Of a stretch of 64,000 nucleotides of DNA, positions 24,148-31,972 are shown in pieces. The stretch is from Chryseobacterium joostei. Its GTDB lineage: Bacteria > Bacteroidota > Bacteroidia > Flavobacteriales > Weeksellaceae. Below the pieces are notes generated by a model. That model was not told where the DNA came from. It saw only the letters and a list, made by a program, of their open reading frames with translations, and did not search any database. Within the stretch, counting starts at the first letter, position 1. Each line of letters starts with the position of its first letter. A program made the translations under genes and the position numbers. The DNA is taken from positions 2,418,001-2,482,000 of the forward strand of contig NZ_CP033926.1 in the NCBI RefSeq assembly GCF_003815775.1. Reading direction: 5' to 3'.

Positions 24148-24245
24148 ACAAAAAAAGAGCCCACGCCGTTGTATATACAGTAAGTATTTAGTGAGTGTTT
24201 TTAAGACCTCACCCTGCGGGTGTACAAGCACCCTCTTATTTTTTT
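24148..24245 (-). ncRNA. Candidate guide RNA of the sigmaE-dCas12f system
   Basis: Directly after the dCas12f stop, the minus strand holds two hairpins: GGGTG/CACCC (24218-24233) and GTGAG/CTCAC (24191-24212). A short palindrome GTATATAC follows, ending in CAAC (24168-24171). Cas12f repeats typically end in CAAC just before the guide, which would place a guide at 24148-24167 (GGCGTGGGCTC followed by seven T residues). The T run could also be the transcript end, leaving a short guide. Position and shape fit a Cas12f/TnpB-type guide scaffold; no expression evidence is available. Confidence 0.45.
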
Positions 24246-25340
24246 CTATCCAATGATCAATTCAATTCCGGCTTTTTCAGCTTTGTATTTTATTTTGGTC
24301 TGCAATTCATAATAACTCCAATTACGAAGTATGAATTCGTTATCTTTTGCAATCCCGATCTTGTCTTCCTGATTTTTAATAACGAGTGTGCCCGCTTGTT
24401 GCCGGATGCAGAAATTTATAAGCTGCCGACTGTACACATGAAGACGATTGCTTACGTATCTACTTTCCAGATTCTTTGTTTTATACAATGCCTTTTGTTT
24501 CCGTTTTACTCCATTTCCTGAACGGGCATAGACTACACCGTCTTGAATTCTTTTTTGACTTGCCTGAATTGCGAGCCTGCGATACAAAAACTCTTCTTTT
24601 GAGCCAATATTGATTCGCACATTGCCAGCTTTTGCAACTATTGGATGTTCCAGAGACAAGGATGCTTCAGCAATAATTTCGGGTTTTAAAAGATGTTCTT
24701 CTTTTTCAAATTCAAATACTGCGAGCCAATAGATTTTCCTGTCATTAAGTTGTATCTGTGATGTACAAAGCTTTATTTCCTCCCTTAAAAGGCGCTCTAT
24801 TATAAGACGCTTATCGGAGAAGTCTCTGCCTAAATACGTTTTAACCGGAATAGCAAACATGTTGAAGCAAAATGCTTTTTTTTCAGGATCATATCTCATT
24901 TTACTGATGCATTTAATCGGAAGTGGGATTGGAATGTCTCTTTTATAATTTCTAAGTGATTTTGTTCCCTGCCAATAATCGGCTTTGTTTTTAGAGAAAG
25001 TTGATTGAATTGTATTGTTAAGGCTTCCCAGAATATCTGTCGGGATTTCCCCTTTGAATCGGTCAAAAACCATTCTTGCTGTGCTGTTTGTTTTCGAACG
25101 GTCAAACATTCCCATCTGATCTTTTTTTTCATCAGCTAACTTGTATTGTATTTCTTCGGTGAGGTAAAAGAAATCTTTGATCATTTCCTGAACATACAAA
25201 TGGGAAGCTATTAAGTTTGCCGCTCGGAAACAGCGGTTCTGATACCGATAAAGTTTTTCCCACATTTCTTTTTTTTGATCGGATGGAACATCGATCAATA
25301 ACTGAATTTTTCGGGTCAGTGTTGTTGTGGATTTTTCCAT
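24246..25340 (-). CDS. Nuclease-dead Cas12f-like protein (dCas12f)
   Basis: The 364-residue protein has Cas12f features: an N-terminal YRYQNRCFRAANLIASHLY, the SLRNYKRDIPIPL segment (128-140), IGSKEEFLYRRLAIQ (245-259), and WSYYELQTKIKYKAEKAGIE (341-360). The nuclease is dead. The RuvC-I Asp position holds Ser (SLSLEHPIVA, Ser 227), the RuvC-II Glu is Lys (TLVIKN, Lys 322), and the protein ends before the zinc finger and RuvC-III. It starts one base after an ECF sigma gene. In Bacteroidetes, linked dCas12f and sigmaE were recently reported to form an RNA-guided transcription complex. I infer the same here. There is no CRISPR array or IS200/IS605 transposase nearby. Confidence 0.85.
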   Translation of the reverse strand: MEKSTTTLTRKIQLLIDVPSDQKKEMWEKLYRYQNRCFRAANLIASHLYVQEMIKDFFYLTEEIQYKLADEKKDQMGMFDRSKTNSTARMVFDRFKGEIPTDILGSLNNTIQSTFSKNKADYWQGTKSLRNYKRDIPIPLPIKCISKMRYDPEKKAFCFNMFAIPVKTYLGRDFSDKRLIIERLLREEIKLCTSQIQLNDRKIYWLAVFEFEKEEHLLKPEIIAEASLSLEHPIVAKAGNVRINIGSKEEFLYRRLAIQASQKRIQDGVVYARSGNGVKRKQKALYKTKNLESRYVSNRLHVYSRQLINFCIRQQAGTLVIKNQEDKIGIAKDNEFILRNWSYYELQTKIKYKAEKAGIELIIG

Positions 25341-25341
25341 A

Positions 25342-26157
25342 TCAAGTAATTATTTCAGAGTTGTTTCGATTCTGTAAATATTGATAAGCATAAAGAAACT
25401 CCTGGTGAACTTCTTTTTCAGAAAGTTTCAGTTCTAGTGCAATGAGAGCAAAAGAAGATTTCTGTTCAAATCTTCTATTTATAATGTCGAGTTGCTGACT
25501 ACTGAGTTTTTCAGTTTGCTCTTTGTTACCGAAAGCTTTTTCCGGTGGATGTTCTAAAGAACTTCTATTAAGAATTTTCCGAAGATCATTTATAGCTCTG
25601 CTCACCTCATTGCTGATGCCTGTCACACTACTTCCCATTGCTTCTGCGATCGGTTTGTATTGAAAACCATATTCAAGACAAAGTTCAATAAGGTGTTTTC
25701 TTTTGGGATCGAGTATGTTTACAACCTTTTTAACTTCATTAAATTTCTTTTGTTCAGATTCCTGATTCAGAAGATTCTCTTTATCATTCTGGGGATCAAA
25801 ACCTATAAGATAATCCTGATAGTTCTCAAAACTTTCAAGTGATGCCGTTAAGCGTTCGAATTTATTTTTCGGAGCAGTAAAATACGACATACAGTCTCTT
25901 TTCAAAACAAACCGTAAAAAGCCAAGAATATGATTCGGAGTTTCAATGGAATCACGATGTAGCCAAAGTTTGAGAAAAGTATCCTGAACAAGCGTTTCTA
26001 CTACAAAATCATCATCAAGCATTTGTTTTCCGAGCCAGAAAAGAAGTCTTTTGTATCGTAAATAAATATGTTCCAAAGAGATCGGATTACCTTTTTTCAG
26101 CAACTCATATAGCTGGTTATCATTCAACATACGAGGCAAAGAGTGTGTTCTTTTCAT
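25342..26157 (-). CDS. ECF-type sigma factor linked to dCas12f
   Basis: This 271-residue protein has a sigma-70 region 2 (LGKQMLDDDFVVETLVQDTF then LKLWLHRDS) and a region 4 (LDPKRKHLIELCLEYGFQYK then PIAEAMGSSVTGISNEV). It also has an extra C-terminal extension of about 75 residues with another HTH-like segment (FALIALELKLSEKEVHQEF), absent from ordinary ECF factors of about 180 residues. No anti-sigma gene is next to it. Its stop is one base before the dCas12f start, so the two are coupled. The likely role is to recruit RNA polymerase to sites chosen by the guide RNA; the extension is a good candidate for contacting dCas12f. Confidence 0.85.
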   Translation of the reverse strand: MKRTHSLPRMLNDNQLYELLKKGNPISLEHIYLRYKRLLFWLGKQMLDDDFVVETLVQDTFLKLWLHRDSIETPNHILGFLRFVLKRDCMSYFTAPKNKFERLTASLESFENYQDYLIGFDPQNDKENLLNQESEQKKFNEVKKVVNILDPKRKHLIELCLEYGFQYKPIAEAMGSSVTGISNEVSRAINDLRKILNRSSLEHPPEKAFGNKEQTEKLSSQQLDIINRRFEQKSSFALIALELKLSEKEVHQEFLYAYQYLQNRNNSEIIT

Positions 26158-26671
26158 AGCAGTATATTTTAGCTAAATTATTGCTGGAAGAATTTCAATC
26201 TGATTCCAAATTTTCTATTGTGATATACCGAACTTAGAGATTTTATGTACTATTGGCAAAAATTTGTCTGGTTTTAAGTTTTTAATCTCATAACTAGTTG
26301 CTTTCTCTACCCATTAGGGGGAGTAATTTCTTTCTTAGGCTTGGACATCTTGATTGATATCAGTAATATTTTTTTCGCCTAAAAAAATCTATAAACTCCT
26401 ATTCTTTTACCTTTAAAGCATCAAAATTTGGTAGTTGTAGCGCAAAATACTACTTTTAAGGTGAGAGTTTAAAAGATAACCGACTTTAAGAGCTGGGGTA
26501 TTTTGTAAATCCATGTTGAAACATACCTCACTTTAATGTTAGGTATGGAGCTAATGGTCTTTTTATTGCAAATGGTGGATTAACCTGCCGGTGGTTCTTT
26601 AATTGGAATGTTGGATAATTTCGTTCTCATATTAACTATTTTAAATGTTGGTATAGAACGATATTTTCTGT

Positions 26672-26880
26672 ATGAAAAATTTCCTTGTAAAAAAGCAAGG
26701 AGCGGTCACACGTTTTGGGCTCATGGGCGACCAACCCAACTTTAAACCGTAAGATTTAAAAGTTCCAACCACAAATTAACGTGAGAACCGCCCTCATGCC
26801 GTATGCAAAGTTAGTCAACTTTTAGACATGGAGCGATATCACGGTCATCTCAGTTGGAAATTGGTCGTTTTGAGCTGAGA
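26672..26880 (-). ncRNA. Structured RNA candidate upstream of the sigma factor
   Basis: Several long-range pairings lie here: GCGGT-CACGT (26702-26713) with ACGTG-ACCGC (26779-26791), an inner AACTTTAAA/TTTAAAAGTT hairpin (26738-26764), an alternative GGGCG/CGCCC pairing (26725, 26789), and TCTCAG/CTGAGA (26848-26880). On the minus strand the block ends in TCCTTG/CAAGGA followed by five T residues, a terminator. It could be a small RNA, an alternative guide scaffold, or an origin of transfer folded as single-stranded DNA. The remaining bases of 26158-26984 show no gene. Confidence 0.45.
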
Positions 26881-26952
26881 AAACATCGTCAATTAATGCC
26901 AATTGGCATAATTATCAAATCGCTAAAGCAAATATAAGATTAATATTTAAAT

Positions 26953-26968
26953 ATCCAACATGTTGGAT
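26953..26968. promoter_or_regulatory. Palindromic operator upstream of the XRE gene
   Basis: ATCCAACATGTTGGAT is a perfect 16-base palindrome 16 bases before the start at 26985. A half site, GTTGGAT, also occurs near 26610. It is a likely autoregulatory binding site of the XRE protein. Confidence 0.6.
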
Positions 26969-26984
26969 GATAAAAAAATAATAA

Positions 26985-27329
26985 ATGGAGAAAATTATTC
27001 AATTTGAAACGACTCAATTTGATTTGGATCTAATAGAGCATATCAAAACTTTGAGAAAATTAAAAAATATCACCAAAGAAAAGCTAAGTTTATTAATGGG
27101 AGTTTCAAAAACATTTGTTGGAAATGTTGAATCTTATACTCAACGACATAAATATTCCACTAGACATATTACATTGTTGGCAAACGCTTTCGATTTTGAT
27201 AATATTTCTCAATTATTAGACTTCCCAACTCCCAAGTATGATAAAATAAAAGTTACCATTAAGCAAACTCTGAATGAGAGTGGCACCAAGGTGGTTCATA
27301 ATGAAGTCATGAAAATAGAAGCGCTCTAA
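26985..27329 (+). CDS. XRE-family transcriptional regulator
   Basis: This 114-residue protein has a Cro/C1-type HTH (LRKLKNITKEKLSLLMGVSK then TFVGNVESY) in its N-terminal half and a short C-terminal tail with no known domain. It is transcribed away from the sigmaE-dCas12f pair, with the structured RNA block and a palindromic operator between them. It may repress its own promoter and possibly the divergent transcript. Such regulators are common in mobilisable elements of this phylum. Confidence 0.85.
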   Translation: MEKIIQFETTQFDLDLIEHIKTLRKLKNITKEKLSLLMGVSKTFVGNVESYTQRHKYSTRHITLLANAFDFDNISQLLDFPTPKYDKIKVTIKQTLNESGTKVVHNEVMKIEAL

Positions 27330-27469
27330 TATTAATTCGTCACAAATTGCATATTTTGTAATCTCTTAGAAATTTTTCTAAAGGGCTTTTTGGGTTCTGA
27401 TGTATTAGGAAATAAAATTTATATAATTCTCAAGGAAAATAGTCCTTAGATGTGCCTTCTCCATAGAAT

Positions 27470-27658
27470 TTGAAGCTACTACCCCTAATTCCGCGACGAC
27501 CAATTATATTTTTCAAAAGAAAAAGGAAAAAAAGAAAGCCCAAATTCATTAAGGAAGATTTTAAAAAGCAAGTTTATGATGAAAAATACGACCTGCAAGG
27601 TGGAGATTTTTTAGCATATCCTTTGGACGGGAACTTGTCTTTTAAAAATCTTAAATAA
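27470..27658 (+). CDS. Small basic hypothetical protein (weak)
   Basis: An open frame of 62 residues starts with TTG. The N-terminal half is strongly basic (FKRKRKKRKPKFIKEDFKK) and the C-terminal half is acidic/neutral (YDLQGGDFLAYPLDGN). It could be a small nucleic-acid-binding protein, but the non-ATG start and lack of a recognised family make it uncertain. It lies between the XRE gene and the convergent relaxase gene. Confidence 0.3.
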   Translation: MKLLPLIPRRPIIFFKRKRKKRKPKFIKEDFKKQVYDEKYDLQGGDFLAYPLDGNLSFKNLK

Positions 27659-27692
27659 TACCTTTGTTTTCTTTTATGAATTTTTACCAGTT

Positions 27693-28859
27693 CTACTGGG
27701 ACCTTTTTATCTTTTTCCTTTTTTGTTGAACCGGAACATCTTCGGTATTATAATGTATCCCACGATTATCAATGCTCAGCAATGAAAAGATTTCTAAGCT
27801 ACTGTCAGGATTTTTAAAAATCTCCTCCAGTGACGAAAAAGGAATATTATTTTTTTCAGAAACTTGTTTACAAATACTGTCAAGTATTGCTATAATTTTT
27901 TCTTTGGTTGTATCGAATAATTTTGGCTGTTTAAATTTTTCAAACTGTATGACTTTTATAATCGTATCCTTTACTGAATTGAAATAAATCTCCTTTTCCT
28001 TGCTATATGTTGTAATGTTAGACAGAATACAAGAAAGCTTGTTTTTTAATAGTGAAACTTCTTTGTTTAAGTCTATATTCTTTTGTTGAAGTTCAGTAAT
28101 TATTTTAGTTTTGGATTGAAGAATTTCTTTATTTTTAAGTAGTTCTGCATTATATGATTTAAAAACTCTCTCGTAATTTTCAATCGTTTTATCTGTTTTG
28201 ATCTTTCTAAAGCCTAAGAAGTCATTTTCCTTTACAATAAGATCTTCAAACTTTTTAGAATCAAGCTGTGCCTTCATTTCAGTTATTCTATTGTTTAGCA
28301 ACAAAAGCTCTTCTTCTTTTTTTTGAATTTTAAATTCTATGGCTTCAAGCCGCCCTCTAGAGCCCGAAATTCCTCTATCCATTTCGAGACATTCTGCGGT
28401 AATATCCTGCATTTTGGAATAGTGAAAGGATTGATGCTTCAATGTTTTTCCAGTTTCTAAATCCTGCCAGTCGGCTACCAAATGAGCATGATAATTAGGT
28501 CTCCACTCTTTAGAGTCTTTATCGTAATGTCCTTCATCCTTATGAATTGCAATTTGAAAAATTCTTATTTTCAGTTCTTCTTCAAGCCTTTTAGAAAGCT
28601 TATGCAAATCCTGCATCGTTGTATTTTCTTTAATTACAACTACAGCTTCACGAATTGGCAATGCATTTTTTTGTAATTTTCTTCCAGACTTTTCCTTGCA
28701 ATACGCTTCTATTGACCTAAATCTATCTGAAACTTTATCTCCTACCCAATACTCATTTTTTCCGGTAAGATCCGTTTTAATATAATCGAAGTTTTTTTTT
28801 CTGAAATTGTGCGCTTCAGAACCTGTTTTGACTGCCTTAAAATTGATAGATGTTTTCAC
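27693..28859 (-). CDS. MobV-family relaxase (Pre/Mob)
   Basis: This 388-residue protein has the MobV relaxase domain in its N-terminal 160 residues, with the metal-binding motif IHKDEGHYDKDSKEW followed by NYHAHLVADW. An extended coiled coil and a small C-terminal region follow. MobV proteins nick an origin of transfer and lead the strand during mobilisation by a helper conjugation system. It makes the right-hand part of the composite island mobilisable in principle. The motif HxDEx..HxH is complete, so the enzyme looks active. Candidate origin sequences are the structured blocks at 26672 and 29259. Confidence 0.9.
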   Translation of the reverse strand: MKTSINFKAVKTGSEAHNFRKKNFDYIKTDLTGKNEYWVGDKVSDRFRSIEAYCKEKSGRKLQKNALPIREAVVVIKENTTMQDLHKLSKRLEEELKIRIFQIAIHKDEGHYDKDSKEWRPNYHAHLVADWQDLETGKTLKHQSFHYSKMQDITAECLEMDRGISGSRGRLEAIEFKIQKKEEELLLLNNRITEMKAQLDSKKFEDLIVKENDFLGFRKIKTDKTIENYERVFKSYNAELLKNKEILQSKTKIITELQQKNIDLNKEVSLLKNKLSCILSNITTYSKEKEIYFNSVKDTIIKVIQFEKFKQPKLFDTTKEKIIAILDSICKQVSEKNNIPFSSLEEIFKNPDSSLEIFSLLSIDNRGIHYNTEDVPVQQKRKKIKRSQ

Positions 28860-29656
28860 AGCAATAAATTAGTTCACATTATCACTATCTTTAGATAATA
28901 AAACTTATTGGGCTTCGATTTTCACTCATTGGCTTAATAAAATAATTAGCATCGGTTAGATACAGATTTATATAATTTGTAAAAAAATTAACTTGAAAAC
29001 AGAGCATTGAATAAAAGACTCAAAAAAGGATGCTTTTTACTTTCTTATTGAGAATAATTCAGATACAATTTCAACTTGCAGAACATAAAAACCTTGCATG
29101 TCATGCATAAAAAATACAGCAAATCAAATCTCACGGTAATAAAATAAAGTTAGTTTAGCAATAAATGCTTTTCTAAAAAATAAATATTCTAAATAAATAG
29201 TGATTGCTTATTCAAAATCACTAATCTTCCTAAATAAAAAGTCTCACAGAGCGAAGCAGCAACTTTGTTAGGACGTAAGGACTTTCAAAGTTGCGAATGA
29301 GCTCCTAACTTTTCCGCATAGTTGTAAAATCGCACACATTTTTAATAGACAATAGATCCATTATTTAAAACAAAATTTCACGTAAATTACTTTTTACAAA
29401 GCTCCCTTAGTTTTGATTAAGGGTTAAAAAAATACGAACCGATTTTAAGGTTTGCAACTAAAAGGTGAATTTCTAAAAATAGGTATATATTTATGTAGCA
29501 AACAACAGATTTTTTTTAAAACTCAATCATTAATATCCCCATCAATGAAAGGCTGATAATTTAGATTTCCATTAATTATCAAAGCCAAATAGTTTCTTAC
29601 AACGCCATTGTAAAGGCATACCTCATTTGCAGATTTAATTTTCTAAAAAATGAAAT
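28860..29656. other. Long non-coding stretch upstream of the relaxase
   Basis: There is no convincing gene on either strand. It holds the overlapping inverted repeats at 29259-29309 and half of a degenerate direct repeat (29243-29271). The rest is AT-rich. Confidence 0.5.
29259..29309. repeat. Overlapping inverted repeats (candidate oriT or switch)
   Basis: GCAACTTTG (29259-29267) pairs with CAAAGTTGC (29286-29294), while GTTAGGA (29267-29273) pairs with TCCTAAC (29303-29309). The two stems interlock, giving either a pseudoknot or two alternative folds. The site lies 400 bases upstream of the MobV gene. Confidence 0.5.
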
Positions 29657-30340
29657 ATGCTATATAAAGAAACTGTCACTAAGGACATGTGGGAACTTCT
29701 ACAGCGACTGATGAAAGATAAAATGCTAAAAGATTTTATTTTGGTAGGCGGTACCGCTTTAGCCTTAAAATTAGGGCATAGATTATCTGTAGATATTGAT
29801 TTGTTTACTACAAGGGATTTTGACTCAAGCGCCTTAATACACCACTTACAAAAAGAATACGAAGCGACTAACGAAATTGTTTTTGAGAATACCATAATGA
29901 CTTATATTAATGATATAAAAGTTGATCTTTTAGCTCATAAATATCCTGTCATAGCAATGGATAAAATCTCAGAAAATATAAGAATGATTTCTAATGACGA
30001 CATTGGTGCTATGAAACTTCATGCAATATTTCAAAGTGGAGAAAGGTTAAAGGATTTTGTAGACATGTATTTTCTTCTCGAAGAAAAACCCTTGCAGTCA
30101 TATTTAAATAGCTACCAGATAAAATACAACGGAAATCCATATTTATCCGCACGTTCATTGATCTACTTTGATGGAATAAGAAAAGAATATGATGTTTCAA
30201 TGGTTCACGGAAAAGAGCACAAATGGAAAAGAATGCAGGAAAGACTTAAGAAAGCTGTACTAAATCCTAATCTGAAATTTGGAAATTCAGCTGAAAAAAA
30301 AGTTGTTCTAAAAAACAAAGGAAAGGGAGTTAGAAGATAA
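29657..30340 (+). CDS. AbiEii-like nucleotidyltransferase toxin
   Basis: This 227-residue protein has the type IV toxin pattern FILVGGTALALKLGHRLSVD followed by IDLFT (residues about 28-52), which is the nucleotidyltransferase GG...DxD site. It also has KVDLLAHKYP and KLHAIFQSGERLKDFVDMYF, typical of AbiEii/AbiGii. AbiEii-class toxins transfer nucleotides to RNA substrates and can abort phage infection. The following small gene is the likely antitoxin, although it is not a canonical AbiEi and it follows the toxin instead of preceding it. Confidence 0.88.
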   Translation: MLYKETVTKDMWELLQRLMKDKMLKDFILVGGTALALKLGHRLSVDIDLFTTRDFDSSALIHHLQKEYEATNEIVFENTIMTYINDIKVDLLAHKYPVIAMDKISENIRMISNDDIGAMKLHAIFQSGERLKDFVDMYFLLEEKPLQSYLNSYQIKYNGNPYLSARSLIYFDGIRKEYDVSMVHGKEHKWKRMQERLKKAVLNPNLKFGNSAEKKVVLKNKGKGVRR

Positions 30341-30380
30341 TTTTGTTGTCATAACGAGATAAAATCACTATATTTAAGGT

Positions 30381-30692
30381 ATGGGATTAAAGAGAAAAGT
30401 CTTGCCAAAAATACATCCAAAATTCTTTTGGGATACCAACTTTAGGAAACTTGATTGGGAGAAAGCATATATCCCTATTATTTCTCGAATTCTTGAGAGG
30501 GGTGGGCAAAATGAGATCGATGAAATTATAAAATACTACGGTCGAGAAAAAATTGTTGAGACAATCCTGAAAGAAATTCATTTTTTACCTAATTACGCCA
30601 TTGACCGAGCAATGGATTTTTTTCCGGAACTTAAGAAAGAGGATATGCACTGCTATATTAACCGTAAGGATAAACCATATCATTGGATATAG
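30381..30692 (+). CDS. Partner/antitoxin of the AbiEii-like toxin
   Basis: This protein of 103 residues begins with KIHPKFFWDTNFRKLDWEK and ends in FFPELKKEDMHCYINR. It is a helical protein of the kind found next to AbiEii-type toxins in flavobacteria (domain of unknown function). It starts 40 bases after the toxin. It is expected to neutralise the toxin or regulate the pair; this is inferred from position and family occurrence. Confidence 0.65.
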   Translation: MGLKRKVLPKIHPKFFWDTNFRKLDWEKAYIPIISRILERGGQNEIDEIIKYYGREKIVETILKEIHFLPNYAIDRAMDFFPELKKEDMHCYINRKDKPYHWI

Positions 30693-30948
30693 CTTAGAAA
30701 CTATTTATTTCAGCTATAACTCAAAACAAATTATATTTTGAGAAAAACAATTTCTCGTATTAAAAATTGAAACGTGCTACATTGGGTGAGGCAATGCTTG
30801 GTAAAAATTAGCTTGTTTTTCCTTTTGATAAAAAATGTTATTAATCCGTTTTTTAGCGGTCTTCTTGCATTTTAAATAATCGTATTGGAGATTGAAATGG
30901 AAACATGGTAGTTAATTATAATTATAGAAAAGCCTCACAGAGCGGATT

Positions 30949-31500
30949 TTAAAATTTGTTAGAAGGTGGATAATTAAAAAATTTTATTCCCAAATCAGTT
31001 TGAATATGGTTTATAGGAAAATAGAATGTATCCAAGATTGCATTTAAAAATTGTATAATACTTTCTGCATTTTTATTAAAGTAGATTCTAATAACTTTTA
31101 TTCTTGTACAGTCATCAATAGCTGTAAATAGAGTAGGCTTTATTCCTGATTTTGGTAACATCCAGCAGAACTCTATCCCTTGGAGCTTCTTAGCTGTATC
31201 TTTTGTAATCAGATTTTTTACCCCTTTTGACTACAAAATTAATTTTGTGTTTAAATAGTCTCAGCCAAACAGTCATTACATAAAGTATGATTACTTTTCG
31301 AAGTAGATGAATTGAGATACTTGTAGCTCCCCATCTTTTTTCTCTCTTAAATCAAGGTTAATAGATTCAGTTTCTTTTGTAACCTTAGTATTGGTAAGGG
31401 TTTTAGGATGTCTCAACTTATCTGACAGTCCTTGTTCCCCTTCTTCTTTGATCTTGCAATTCCATAGCGTAAAGCCGTTTTTGTTACAGACCCGCTTCTA
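30949..31500 (-). pseudogene. Decayed IS481-family transposase
   Basis: The best-kept part (30949-31161) reads FTAIDDCTRIKVIRIYFNKN and ends in FPINHIQTDLGIKF, a DDE (rve) core fragment. Upstream, KEEGEQGLSDKLRHPKT matches the N-terminal HTH region of IS481 transposases. Frames are broken and the C-terminal third is missing. No terminal inverted repeats could be placed. Confidence 0.7.
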
Positions 31501-31852
31501 AATAGATTTTAAGCTAATCTTTGTGAGCTTTGGCTTGCTTTTGCTGTTTTTCATGGATAAAGGTTTTAAACTTTACACCATAATTTTAAATAGTTTTTCT
31601 AGTCGATTATTAATACTTCATTTTTTCAACAACCTCGTTAATGCCTATTTTTCAATTCATTACAAGATTCTATTTTTCTACACTACCATCCCTTTTATTT
31701 TTGAATCCCCACAGTAGCACTAATTCAATGATAAGATCTAAAATAAAATCAATAACTTCCCCTATATAAATATTTTTCCGAAGAAATGGAAAATATCTTT
31801 AAAAAGTCTTTTCAGCAACTAAATAGTGCAAAAATAAGAACCTAAAAAACAG

Positions 31853-31884
31853 ATATAATTGTCGGAATATCCCGACAATTATAT
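31853..31884. terminator. Strong hairpin terminator after the secreted-protein gene
   Basis: ATATAATTGTCGG pairs perfectly with CCGACAATTATAT around a short loop. On the minus strand it is followed within a few bases by six T residues. It ends the gene at 31973. Confidence 0.75.
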
Positions 31885-31925
31885 CATAAATATTTGAATT
31901 GTATCTTATTAATTTGTAACGATTA

Positions 31926-31959
31926 TTTAGGGTTAGTAATCATTTAGGGTTAGTAATCA
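31926..31959. repeat. 17-base tandem duplication
   Basis: TTTAGGGTTAGTAATCA occurs twice in direct succession, just downstream of the stop at 31973. Confidence 0.85.
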
Positions 31960-31972
31960 TTAAGGCTAAAAA

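Larger units (their letters stand above)
29243..30962. repeat. Degenerate direct repeats bracketing the AbiEii module
   Basis: CTCACAGAGCG, then 10 unrelated bases, then TTTGTTAG occurs at 29243-29271 and with the same spacing at 30934-30962. Between them lie only the AbiEii-like toxin and its partner. The repeats may be the scars of a cassette insertion. Confidence 0.4.

Noticed and set aside
24246..25340. Active TnpB/Cas12f nuclease of an IS200/IS605 element
   Set aside because: Catalytic Asp and Glu are replaced, the RuvC-III and zinc-finger part is missing, and there is no TnpA transposase or IS end nearby.
23820..26984. CRISPR array accompanying the Cas12f-like gene
   Set aside because: No set of regularly spaced direct repeats is present on either side; the guide is more likely encoded by a single scaffold.
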